Shown here piece by piece: positions 17,161-25,969 of a stretch of DNA of 64,000 nt; positions within the stretch are counted from its first letter, which is position 1, and every line of letters starts with the position of its first letter. The notes under the pieces were generated by a model. That model was not told the DNA's origin, searched no databases, and worked only from the letters and a program-made list of their open reading frames with translations. Location of the stretch: assembly GCA_910587655.1 (NCBI GenBank), contig CAJUND010000015.1, forward strand, positions 13,773-77,772, read 5' to 3'. Made by a program: the position numbers and the translations under genes. The DNA comes from an uncultured Agathobacter sp. (GTDB taxonomy: Bacteria > Bacillota > Clostridia > Lachnospirales > Lachnospiraceae).

Positions 17161-19614
17161 ATGAAAAAGACAAACTGGAATTACAGCGGTACACAGATAC
17201 AGGAGCCTTCCGAACGGGAACTTGCACACCGCAGACTGGCAAGGACTGCGGCAGCAGAGGGAATGGTACTGTTAAGAAATGATGGTCTGCTGCCGTTTGA
17301 AAACTCTGAATCCATTGCACTGCTTGGCAGCGGGGCTGTCCGGACCGTAAAAGGCGGTACAGGTTCCGGGGATGTGAATAACCGGGACAGTATTTCGATT
17401 TACCAGGGACTCGAGGATGCAGGAATTTTTGTGACAAGCGGGGACTGGCTGCAGGATTACCAGAAGCGGTATGAGGATGCCAGGCAGGCATGGAAACAAA
17501 AAGTGCTTGCGGATACGGGTAAGGTCGGCAATCCGTTTGACGCCTATGCGGCAAACCCGTTTTCCAGACCTGAAGGCCGGCAGATAACAGATGAAGATAT
17601 CCGTGGGGCTTCGGCTGCAGTATATGTGGTCAGCCGTATTTCCGGCGAGGGGAAAGACCGCAGACGGGAAGAAGGGGACTACTATTTAAGCAGTAAGGAA
17701 CGAGAGGATATTTTATTTCTAAACGGAAAAAATATTCCGCTTGTGCTGATATTAAACACAGGCGGACCGGTGGAACTGACGGATATTCTGGAGGAAGCCG
17801 GAGGTATTCAGGCGGTTCTGAGTATTTCCCTGCCCGGACAGGAAGGCGGTCATGCGGTTGCCGACATCCTGACGGGGAAAACAGTTCCGTCCGGCAGACT
17901 CACGGCCACATGGGCCCGTCGTTATGAAGATTACCCTTCTGCAGAAACTTTTGGTTACCTGAACGGAAATCTGGAGATGGACGAATACCGGGAAGATATT
18001 TATGTTGGATACCGGTATTTTGATTACTGCGGCAGGAAACCATTGTTTCCATTTGGTTACGGGCTTTCTTACACAGGGTTTTCTACAAAGTGCGAAGGGG
18101 TCAGATGCGGGAAATGTGTCGCTGTAGATGTATCCGTTAAAAATACCGGGACGCGTTTTTCCGGCAGGGAAGTGGTGCAGGTGTACCTGACCCTGCCGCA
18201 GACGGGACTGGCAAAGGAGCTGCGCCGGCTGGCTGGTTTTGCAAAAACAGATATCCTTAAGCCGGGAGAGGAGCAGAGGCTTACCATTACTATGGAACCA
18301 AAGCAGTTTGCCAGCTTTTCGGAAGAAGAACGCGTATGGCTGGTTGAGGAGGGACAGTACGGCGTATGGATTGGACAGAATATTGAATCACTGCAGCCGG
18401 CTGCGCTTCTTACGGTGGAAAAGAAGACAGTTCTTGAACAGGCAGAAGGTATCTGTCCAAATCCGCCGTCATTTGAAGCTCCTGGCAGGTCGGAACATCT
18501 GAGAGTTAAAGCAGAAGAGCTGCTTGTACTGGCAGAGGGGCAGAATGTGCCTGTCCTGCAGTGGAAACCGGGGGAAGAAGAGAAAAAGACTTCCGCTGCC
18601 GAAACTATGGAAGAAGAACAGCAGACAGTTGAGCTTCTGCCGCTTTTATATGGAAATATTGCAAAGAACGCAGGTACGCTGGGCGCGGCGGGAATACGCG
18701 TGCCAGGTTCTGCCGGAGAGACAACCCATGCCCTGGAAGAGAAATATGGAATCCGGTCGCTTATTATGGCGGACGGTCCGGCGGGACTGAGGCTTCAGCA
18801 GAGCTATGAGGTAAACCGGGAAACAGGCGCTATTTACGGAGCAGGCGTTCTTGGTTCACTGGAAAACGGATTTCTTGAAGATAAAAAACAGCATGATGAT
18901 GCGGACGTTTATTACCAGTACTGTACGGCATTTCCGGTGGGTACGGCACTGGCGCAGACATGGGATACAGACCTGGTGTATAAGTTCGGTAAGGCAATTG
19001 CTGCTGAAATGGAAGAGTTTCACATTGACCTGTGGCTGGCGCCGGGAATGAATATTCACAGAAATCCGTTGTGCGGGCGTAATTTTGAGTATTTTTCAGA
19101 AGATCCGTTTCTGTCAGGGATGCTGGCAGCAGCGGTCACAGACGGGGTACAGAAAAACGGGAACTCCGGTGTAACCATTAAGCATTTTGCCTGCAATAAC
19201 CAGGAGGATAACCGGATGAGCGTGGATGTGCATGTTTCTGAGCGGGCACTCAGGGAAATTTATCTGCGTGGTTTTGAAATCGCCGTGAAAAAAAGCGCCC
19301 CGGCAGCAATCATGTCTTCCTATAACTGTATTAATGGAGTTCATGCGGCAAACAGCAGATATCTGTGCAGCACGGTTGCGCGGGAAGAATGGGGATTTGC
19401 AGGTGTGATTATGTCAGACTGGTTTACCACGGGACCGGAGGACGGAAGTGTGCCATGGCAGTGCATAACCGCCGGAAACGACCTGATTATGCCGGGTGAC
19501 AGTAAGGATGAGGAAAATATCATAAAAGCCTTTGCGGAGGGAAAGCTATTAAAGGAAGAGGTACGGATGAGCGCGGGACGGATACTTGCAATGATTCAGA
19601 AACTGACGGGATAG
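17161..19614 (+). CDS. GH3 beta-glucosidase with reversed domain order
   Basis: An 817-residue protein without signal peptide. The usual C-terminal GH3 sandwich comes first: EGMVLLRNDGLLPF, then ALLGSGAVRTVKGGTGSGDV. A fibronectin-III-like domain follows (PFGYGLSYTGF, EVVQVYLTLP), and the catalytic barrel is last, with KHFACNNQE and the nucleophile motif GVIMSDWFTTG (Asp753). This order is known from Ruminococcus albus and Butyrivibrio beta-glucosidases. The likely job is hydrolysis of imported beta-gluco-oligosaccharides in the cytoplasm. It lies downstream of the importer and phosphorylases; substrate linkage is inferred from context. Confidence 0.85.
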   Translation: MKKTNWNYSGTQIQEPSERELAHRRLARTAAAEGMVLLRNDGLLPFENSESIALLGSGAVRTVKGGTGSGDVNNRDSISIYQGLEDAGIFVTSGDWLQDYQKRYEDARQAWKQKVLADTGKVGNPFDAYAANPFSRPEGRQITDEDIRGASAAVYVVSRISGEGKDRRREEGDYYLSSKEREDILFLNGKNIPLVLILNTGGPVELTDILEEAGGIQAVLSISLPGQEGGHAVADILTGKTVPSGRLTATWARRYEDYPSAETFGYLNGNLEMDEYREDIYVGYRYFDYCGRKPLFPFGYGLSYTGFSTKCEGVRCGKCVAVDVSVKNTGTRFSGREVVQVYLTLPQTGLAKELRRLAGFAKTDILKPGEEQRLTITMEPKQFASFSEEERVWLVEEGQYGVWIGQNIESLQPAALLTVEKKTVLEQAEGICPNPPSFEAPGRSEHLRVKAEELLVLAEGQNVPVLQWKPGEEEKKTSAAETMEEEQQTVELLPLLYGNIAKNAGTLGAAGIRVPGSAGETTHALEEKYGIRSLIMADGPAGLRLQQSYEVNRETGAIYGAGVLGSLENGFLEDKKQHDDADVYYQYCTAFPVGTALAQTWDTDLVYKFGKAIAAEMEEFHIDLWLAPGMNIHRNPLCGRNFEYFSEDPFLSGMLAAAVTDGVQKNGNSGVTIKHFACNNQEDNRMSVDVHVSERALREIYLRGFEIAVKKSAPAAIMSSYNCINGVHAANSRYLCSTVAREEWGFAGVIMSDWFTTGPEDGSVPWQCITAGNDLIMPGDSKDEENIIKAFAEGKLLKEEVRMSAGRILAMIQKLTG

Positions 19615-19624
19615 ACTGTGGAAG

Positions 19625-19658
19625 CGGGCAGGAGAAGAACTTATCTCCTGTCCGGGTT
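19625..19658. terminator. Bidirectional terminator between GH3 and AraC genes
   Basis: CGGGCAGGAGA (19625-19635) pairs with TCTCCTGTCCG (19644 onward), followed by GGGTTT on the plus strand. It lies between two convergent genes and overlaps the last codons of the AraC gene. Confidence 0.5.
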
Positions 19659-20405
19659 TACGATACTCCAGCTGGAACTGGAATAGAGGTCGCGGTATTT
19701 TTTTGGCGTCATTCCGGTAAATTCCTTAAACATCTGAATAAAATGGCTCTGTGAGGAGAAGGAAAGGTAATTGGAAATTTCAACCAGGCTGTAGTCGCAG
19801 AATTTCAGCAGGTGCTGTGCTTTTTCAATCTTCTTCTCACGGACATAATCACTTATTGAAACGCCTGTTTCTTTTTTGAAAAGACGTGACAGATAGCTTG
19901 CGGATAATCCGGTGTATTCGGCCAGATTTTCAATTGTAATACGTTCTTTAATGTGTTCATAAATGTAATCAATGCAGATGGAAACTGGCTTTGACGTACC
20001 CAGATTTCTTACATTGAATCTCATTTTTCCAGTGAAATCGAGAACCATCTGGTCATGAAGGTCAATAACTGCCTGGGGGGTGTGCAGATTGTCCAGCTTC
20101 AGGATATAAAAATCACTTAGCCGGAATGCCTGTTCTGTTTCCATTCCTGCGGCGATACAAAGTCTTGTAATAAACGCAGTTGTTATGACAAAGTGGTATT
20201 TGAGATTTGTGACGGGATCGCGTGAAAGCGTACCAACGCCTCCTTTTTCTGCAAATCTCTGCTCCATACAGTTCTGGCGCACAAAGTCAATGTCCCCGGA
20301 ACTGACTGCATGGAAAAAAGTCTGCTCATCATTTAACGGGCGGTGGAGGTTTTCTTCCTCACTGTCTTTTGTTTCCTGTACATACCATTCCTTTAAAAGT
20401 TCCAT
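19641..20405 (-). CDS. AraC-family transcriptional regulator
   Basis: A 254-residue protein with AAGGAAGG before its ATG. The C-terminal 100 residues hold both AraC helix-turn-helix units: ERITIENLAEYTGLSASYLSRLF, and SLVEISNYLSFSSQSHFIQMF with FTGMTPKKYRDLY. The N-terminal part resembles the sensor region of clostridial AraC activators in glycosidase loci and has no recognisable cupin motif. It sits between the beta-glucan catabolic block and the chemoreceptor/GH16 block, so it may control either. The inducer is unknown. Confidence 0.8.
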   Translation of the reverse strand: MELLKEWYVQETKDSEEENLHRPLNDEQTFFHAVSSGDIDFVRQNCMEQRFAEKGGVGTLSRDPVTNLKYHFVITTAFITRLCIAAGMETEQAFRLSDFYILKLDNLHTPQAVIDLHDQMVLDFTGKMRFNVRNLGTSKPVSICIDYIYEHIKERITIENLAEYTGLSASYLSRLFKKETGVSISDYVREKKIEKAQHLLKFCDYSLVEISNYLSFSSQSHFIQMFKEFTGMTPKKYRDLYSSSSWSIVNPDRR

Positions 20406-20795
20406 ATCTGCACCTTCCTTTAATATAAACGGATAAAACGGTATAAGTAGTATATCATTAATTGGTTATTTGCGCAATTAACAAAGAAATTTAAGTTTGT
20501 CCAGATGTAGTCTGGTCTATGGCAGTAAATTTATTATAACAAAAAATCTTGGTTTTTTGTATTATTTTTTATAAACAAAATCTGGGAATTGACTTTCAAT
20601 ATGGAGGTACTGACGGAAAGACGTGGGAAATAACAAAATATGGCTGTCCGGCGATGCATTGCTGTAAATGTTTTGTCCTGCAGATTTTTCCGCCGGGTGG
20701 TCTTCCATTCCGGCGGACTGGTATTTTGGCAGGACAAAACATTTTTAAAGCCGTGGTGTTTGATATACTGTCTGCAGAAAGCAGACAGGGAATAC
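20406..20795. other. 390-base intergenic region with large palindrome
   Basis: Contains the AraC start region (AT-rich, TAAGTAGTATATC), the large inverted repeat described separately (20668-20742), and a small perfect hairpin (CTGTCTGC/GCAGACAG, about 20769-20789) just beyond the chemoreceptor stop. No coding frame with a good start was found. Confidence 0.5.
20668..20742. repeat. 75-base two-part inverted repeat
   Basis: The outer arms ATGTTTTGTCCTGC (20668-20681) and GCAGGACAAAACAT (20729-20742) are perfectly complementary over 14 bases. The inner arms CCGCCGG (20690-20696) and CCGGCGG (20710-20716) form a second stem. TTTTTAA follows on the plus strand. It could be the 3' end of a small RNA, a REP/MITE-like element, or an elaborate chemoreceptor mRNA 3' structure. 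Confidence 0.6.
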
Positions 20796-22838
20796 TTACT
20801 CTACAAAGAATCTGTCTACCATGCTTTCAAGCTGCACAGCCAGTTTTTGGTTATCTTCTGACTGTTTTTGCACATTTTGCGCAATATTGGCAGTTATCTC
20901 ACTTTTTTGGGTAATGATATCTATGGCATCCTTGTTTTCATTGGAGATATCCTGAACATTATTAATGCTGTCCGCAATCTGTCCGAATGCCCGTTCTAAT
21001 TCGTTCATGTAACCATTGATTTCGTCTACTTCCGACTTAATCTCTTCTGCCGCTTTGCTGTATTCCACTGACTGGCTGGCAAATAACTGGAATCTTCCTT
21101 TTACACCCGACTCAATAAAATCAAGAATCGTATCAAAGCACGTTTTAACCACTTCAATACTGTCATTGGCTCCTGAACAAATTGATTGTATTTTTGACGC
21201 CATCTCCCTTGATGTTTCCGCCAGAGCCCCAATTTCTTCAGCCACTACGGAAAAGCCTCTGCCGCTTTCCCCCGCCCGGGCTGCTTCAATGGAAGCATTG
21301 ATAGATAAAAGATTAGTCTGTGTTGAAATATCCAGTATGTTGGATACCATTTCATTTACCTGCAGTAGTTTATCAAGACTTACCATTGCATTGTTTATGG
21401 ATTCTTTTGTTTCTTCCATTTTAAGAATGGTGCCTCTGTATGCTTCCTGGGCCTCATCCTTCATTCTGCTTGCTCCATCATATACATCATCACTGGAGGA
21501 TGTACTTTTTTTAAGGCTTTCCATGATTGAAGCTGCCAGTTCTTTGATAAAATGCATCTGCTGATAAATATTATCCACTGCCATACCCGTATTATCCAGA
21601 CGGGCACACAATTCTTCTGTAGTCGATACATTATCGGATGCGCAATCCACCAGATTTGCGGATGTATCCTGTAAATCTTTTGATGTACTGTTTAACACTC
21701 CGCTGCAGTCCTTAAGGGTTAAAATTATTTTCTTTAAAGAAGAAATAAGCACGTCCGATGCTACAGCGATATTTCCCAGATCATCTTTTCTCTGGATATA
21801 TTTCTTTATTTCACGGTTTTCCCTGATATCACAGTCTTTCAGTTTCAGCAGGGCCCGTTCAATTGGTGCAAGTGGTTTTGTGCATAAATTGATTACAGCA
21901 AATGACACTATTATCATTACAATAAGCGCTACTATGCAGATGATAATCAGTACAATACTTGTTTCTTTTACAGCAGTAAATATTTCATCAGAAGAATCTG
22001 ATAATATAAACATCCAGTCCCTGTCCTGCATGATTTTATAAGAGGCAATATATTCGGTATTATTTTCCTTATATGTTATGTATCCGGCGTCTCCCCTGCC
22101 TTCTTTTTTTGAATCCTGCAAAAGCTGCTTAATGTATTCCTCATCTGCAACTGCGGCCACTTTTTCTTCATCGTTATGGAATATATATTCTCCTGTATTC
22201 ATGTTTACCAGACAATATTTTGCCTGATCCATGCCATTTATGTGTAAATTGTTTAGTTTTTCCACAAGACCGTATGAAAATATTCCTCCGCCCACCAGTC
22301 CGGCAGGATTTCCCTTTTCATCGAAGCATGCCCTGTAGATAGAGATAATCTGCTGGCCGCTTGCGGGGGAAATGATGATACCCGCATTGTACACACCGTT
22401 TTTTGATAACATTGCTTCCTGAAGGGCTTTAAGTGAATCCCCTTCCCTGGTTGTAATTCCAACGACCTTTGCATTCGTATGAGCCAGTACATGGGTATTC
22501 CACTCACTTACATAGATGCCCTCCAGATTTTCTCTGTCACTTCCGAAAGTTTCGGTATATTTTTGTGCCTGCGCTACAGTTTCTTTATTATCCGGTTTTT
22601 TCAGTAATGCACTGATTTCACCGGCACGGCTGTAGTCGGTTAAATAATTTTCAGCATCCAGAACATAATTTTCAATGATTGCAGCCCTGTCCTGTGCAAT
22701 TGTTTCCATACTCTTAACTGCGTTATCCCTGATCTGGTCTGTAATTTTATAATTTACAAAAAGAAATACAACCATCATAATAATGATTTCTATTACTACA
22801 ATAGCCGCTACAATTTTGTGTCCTACTTTTATCCTCAT
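20796..22838 (-). CDS. Methyl-accepting chemotaxis protein with Cache sensor
   Basis: A 680-residue protein; start MRIKVGHK at 22838 is preferred because AGAGGAAAAG precedes it, though the frame extends to 22868. One TM at residues 9-30, a periplasmic dCache-type sensor (IIISPASGQQIISIYRACFD, GLVGGGIFSYGLVEKL), a second TM (VLIIICIVALIVMIIVSFAV), then the cytoplasmic coiled-coil. The signalling tip reads TNLLSINASIEAARAGESGRGFSVVAEEI. It would relay ligand state to CheA/CheW, encoded elsewhere. It is the last gene of a minus-strand block including GH16 and a second chemoreceptor, though a strong terminator separates it from GH16. Confidence 0.85.
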   Translation of the reverse strand: MRIKVGHKIVAAIVVIEIIIMMVVFLFVNYKITDQIRDNAVKSMETIAQDRAAIIENYVLDAENYLTDYSRAGEISALLKKPDNKETVAQAQKYTETFGSDRENLEGIYVSEWNTHVLAHTNAKVVGITTREGDSLKALQEAMLSKNGVYNAGIIISPASGQQIISIYRACFDEKGNPAGLVGGGIFSYGLVEKLNNLHINGMDQAKYCLVNMNTGEYIFHNDEEKVAAVADEEYIKQLLQDSKKEGRGDAGYITYKENNTEYIASYKIMQDRDWMFILSDSSDEIFTAVKETSIVLIIICIVALIVMIIVSFAVINLCTKPLAPIERALLKLKDCDIRENREIKKYIQRKDDLGNIAVASDVLISSLKKIILTLKDCSGVLNSTSKDLQDTSANLVDCASDNVSTTEELCARLDNTGMAVDNIYQQMHFIKELAASIMESLKKSTSSSDDVYDGASRMKDEAQEAYRGTILKMEETKESINNAMVSLDKLLQVNEMVSNILDISTQTNLLSINASIEAARAGESGRGFSVVAEEIGALAETSREMASKIQSICSGANDSIEVVKTCFDTILDFIESGVKGRFQLFASQSVEYSKAAEEIKSEVDEINGYMNELERAFGQIADSINNVQDISNENKDAIDIITQKSEITANIAQNVQKQSEDNQKLAVQLESMVDRFFVE

Positions 22839-22904
22839 GGCTTTTCCTCTTTCTGTTGAACGTAACATTACTTTTAGGATGATTACTTCTTTGCAGTATT
22901 TATA

Positions 22905-22966
22905 AAAATGCTCCTTTTAATAAGAATTGTTATATATTAATTCTTATTAAAAAGGAGCCATTTTTG
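22905..22966 (-). terminator. Strong terminator after GH16 gene
   Basis: GCTCCTTTTAATAAGAAT and its complement ATTCTTATTAAAAAGGAGC (one extra A) enclose a short AT loop. A-runs and T-runs flank both sides, so it works on either strand. It lies between the GH16 stop and the chemoreceptor start, giving the chemoreceptor its own transcript. Confidence 0.75.
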
Positions 22967-23048
22967 GAAACATAAACTCGTTTATACCGATTTATAGCAT
23001 TTCATCTGCAATGGCATCTGGGCTAATATTATATTGCTTCATACCATA

Positions 23049-25826
23049 TTATATTGCAGGTGCATCAATTTTGTCAAGCCTGATATTGTCAATGCAAATG
23101 CGGTGCTTCTCGGTAATCTGTTTACCATCAACTGCGCCCATGGAAATACTTAAAATGGACTTTAAGTCCGTTTTGTTTTTCATCTGGAACACAATTTCAA
23201 AGGTCTGGTATTTATCGGTAAGTTCGACGATTTTTTCTCCGGAATACGGAGTCCAGTCATCATCGCTGCTTCCGTCCCTTTGTATGGCAAACATAATTTT
23301 TCTTGCAAGATCTGACTTGGCATCCAGGGAAAGCTTATACCACTGTCCCTTTTTCAGTTCGATATTATTCTGCTTTAACTGGATTTTCCATGCCGCATCC
23401 CCGGTATCACTGATTGTAAAATCCAGTGCATTGTCTTCTGTCAGGCTGTCTACGACATAAGATGCATTTGCACTGCTGTCGATGTATGGTTCATAGCCCG
23501 CCAGGCCTGCGTTGAAGCTTCCGTTTTTAATCAGGCTGTCATCAACAACGCGTACATCATCCAGATAATAGGTGCCCGGACTTTCAATCCGGAATACAAT
23601 ATTTTTATCCGGCAGGGAAGCTTTTGTTGTAAATTTGAATGCGTACTCTTTTTCTTTGCCGGTTAATGCCGCCTTATATGATTTTCCGGCAATGGAAACT
23701 TTGATGCTGCTTCCTTTTTTCCCTTTTGCAAGAAAACTTACGGCATAAGGACTTTTTGCGGACAGCGCAAGCTTTTTCTGTGAAACGACAACCGGTTTTT
23801 TGGAGGATGTTCCTTCAGGAGCAGTAATCTTTAACTTTCTGACGTTGTCTTTGTTGGTTACAGAGATTTTTGCTTTTGTCTTGCTGCTGGTCTCCCAGTA
23901 TTCCATGCGGTCTTTTCCTTCCTGGAAACTTCCGTTATAGACATAATTTCCGTCAGCAAGAACTGTTTTACTGTTGTCGATTTTAAATGTACCTGTCTTT
24001 TCCAGCTTTACGTTACTGATATAAATGGTTGCCGCCGGGTCGACATTACCCATATTAAACTCAATGCGGGCGCTTGCATAATCCTCGTCGGTCATATCAA
24101 ATGTGCTGGTAAAAGTCTGCTTTTCTGTAGTCAGGTTAATTTCGCTGTTTACATATTTCTTCCAGCTCCTGTCGTCGATTGCGCCGACGCCTGCAAACAT
24201 GGTTCTGTCTTTTTCTGCATAGGCGTCAAAGGTAAGCTTGTATTTGCCGCCCTGCTGTAAAGGAATCTTATGCTGTACCAGCTGTACGCTGTAATCTACA
24301 GTACCTTTGTTAGTTGTAGCGATTTTTATTGCGGAACCGCCGATTTTACTGTCATCTACAATCTCTGCAGCAGCCTCGCCTTCAAGGGCGGTCATAAACT
24401 GCCAGTCGGTATCATCATTCAGGTTTTCTTTCTTTGCAAAGTTTCCGTTATTTGCATAATTTCCGTCCTTATCCGGGTCTCTTAAAACTACCGGAGGTTT
24501 TTCCGGTTTTTTCACGCCGGATTCATCATAGCTGTCTTTCTGGTATGCCTTAACCCAGTCGATGACAAATGCCTGGTTTTCAAAATCTGTGGTTTCATCC
24601 GGATAACCAACCCAGCTTCCGCCAACTGCAAGATTTAATATCATGTAAAACGGCTGGTCAAACGGCGCCGGGTATGTGACGGTTCCCTGTCCTGCAGTAG
24701 CGGAAAACCAGTCCTTTTCCTCATGGTACAGTTTACCGTCAACATACCATCTGATTCTTCCCGGCTCCCACTCACAGCCGAAGATGTGGTATTCGTCAGA
24801 GAAATTACCCTGGGTCAGTTTTTCGGTTCCCTGGCTTTCTGCATGAGGTTCGCCGTAATGGACGGTACCGTACAATTTGTCAGTTTCCTGTCCCATGACT
24901 TCCATGATGTCGATTTCACCGCATCTTGGCCACTGTCCGTACAGGTTCTCGTTGGTCGGCATCATCCAGAATGCAGGCAGATAGCCTTTTCCGGCCGGAA
25001 CTTTTGCCCTTGCTTCAAAGAAGCCGTATTTAAAATCATGCTTGCCCTGGGTATTCACACGGCCTGAGGTATAAACGTCTTTTCCGCCAACGGTTTTTTT
25101 GACCGGTTTTAATACAAGCTTTCCGTCCTTAACATAGATATTTTCATCGCTGTCAACGTATTCCTGCCATTCCGCATTAACCCAGCCCGGTTCATGGAGT
25201 TCCACATTCCAGTCTTTTCTGTTCAGGGAAGAGCCGTTAAACTGGTCCTCCCATTTAAGTAAATAACCTTTATGGGACGAATTGTCAATGGTCACGTCAA
25301 TCTCCTTTGTCCATGTTTTCTGGTAACCTTTGATTCTGGCTTTAATGGTGGCATGTCCTTCGGCAACGCCTGTAACTTTGCCGCCTTTAACCTTGGCAAT
25401 TTTACTGTCTGAGGAAGACCATTTTACCGTCAGGTTTTTATTGCCGTATTTTAGTACGGAGATGGTTTCACTCTGTTTGGCAGGAAGTTCAATTTTTGGC
25501 CTGCTTACAGAAGGAGCCTTTACCACCTTTACTTTGCAGGTGTATTTTTTACCGCCTTTTTTCCATGTTATGGTGGCATTTCCGGTTTTTCTGGCTGTTA
25601 TCACGCCGGTTTTTGTGACAGATGCAACCGTTTTCTTTGAGGATGAGTATTTCCCGGTTTTTTCATCTGCGCCGTCCACATCCAGGTCAAGTTTATCGCC
25701 CTTTGAAATCACACATGTGGACAGTGATAGTTTTGCTGCTGCCTGTGCAGGCGCCACGGGTACGGCTGTTACAGCCAGCATGACCGCCATGGCGGATGCC
25801 ATAGCTTTGCGTAAATGTCTTTTCAT
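23049..25826 (-). CDS. Secreted GH16 endo-beta-glucanase with Ig-like and CBM4_9-like modules
   Basis: A 925-residue protein with a cleavable signal peptide (cut near AQAA, residue 30). Two Big_2 Ig-like domains at about 32-103 and 108-182. A GH16 catalytic domain at about 188-431 carries the active site GEIDIMEVMG (Glu304, Asp306, Glu309), the laminarinase-type motif. Three galactose-binding-fold modules resembling CBM4_9 start near 446, 620 and 770. The enzyme would cut beta-1,3 or mixed-linkage beta-glucan outside the cell. No LPXTG or SLH anchor is visible, so it is probably released or held by carbohydrate binding. The first CBM-like module closely resembles one inside the neighbouring chemoreceptor. 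Confidence 0.88.
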   Translation of the reverse strand: MKRHLRKAMASAMAVMLAVTAVPVAPAQAAAKLSLSTCVISKGDKLDLDVDGADEKTGKYSSSKKTVASVTKTGVITARKTGNATITWKKGGKKYTCKVKVVKAPSVSRPKIELPAKQSETISVLKYGNKNLTVKWSSSDSKIAKVKGGKVTGVAEGHATIKARIKGYQKTWTKEIDVTIDNSSHKGYLLKWEDQFNGSSLNRKDWNVELHEPGWVNAEWQEYVDSDENIYVKDGKLVLKPVKKTVGGKDVYTSGRVNTQGKHDFKYGFFEARAKVPAGKGYLPAFWMMPTNENLYGQWPRCGEIDIMEVMGQETDKLYGTVHYGEPHAESQGTEKLTQGNFSDEYHIFGCEWEPGRIRWYVDGKLYHEEKDWFSATAGQGTVTYPAPFDQPFYMILNLAVGGSWVGYPDETTDFENQAFVIDWVKAYQKDSYDESGVKKPEKPPVVLRDPDKDGNYANNGNFAKKENLNDDTDWQFMTALEGEAAAEIVDDSKIGGSAIKIATTNKGTVDYSVQLVQHKIPLQQGGKYKLTFDAYAEKDRTMFAGVGAIDDRSWKKYVNSEINLTTEKQTFTSTFDMTDEDYASARIEFNMGNVDPAATIYISNVKLEKTGTFKIDNSKTVLADGNYVYNGSFQEGKDRMEYWETSSKTKAKISVTNKDNVRKLKITAPEGTSSKKPVVVSQKKLALSAKSPYAVSFLAKGKKGSSIKVSIAGKSYKAALTGKEKEYAFKFTTKASLPDKNIVFRIESPGTYYLDDVRVVDDSLIKNGSFNAGLAGYEPYIDSSANASYVVDSLTEDNALDFTISDTGDAAWKIQLKQNNIELKKGQWYKLSLDAKSDLARKIMFAIQRDGSSDDDWTPYSGEKIVELTDKYQTFEIVFQMKNKTDLKSILSISMGAVDGKQITEKHRICIDNIRLDKIDAPAI

Positions 25827-25868
25827 AGTATTACCCCCTTGTTAATTTGTATTTGTAAAGACAAAGAT

Positions 25869-25885
25869 AATTATAAACGCTTTCT
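25869..25885 (-). promoter_or_regulatory. -10 box with overlapping cre-like site, GH16 promoter
   Basis: On the minus strand a TATAAT (25870-25875) overlaps AGAAAGCGTTTATA (25872-25885), which fits the CcpA cre consensus TGNAANCGNTNNCA at most positions (first base differs). A cre over the -10 would give glucose repression of GH16. No good -35 box is visible. Confidence 0.45.
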
Positions 25886-25969
25886 CCGCGCTGAAATACA
25901 AAAACAAGTGCAAAAATGTCAGATTCATGATTATTTTTTGCCTTAAATCATAAAACTATGTAAATAATA

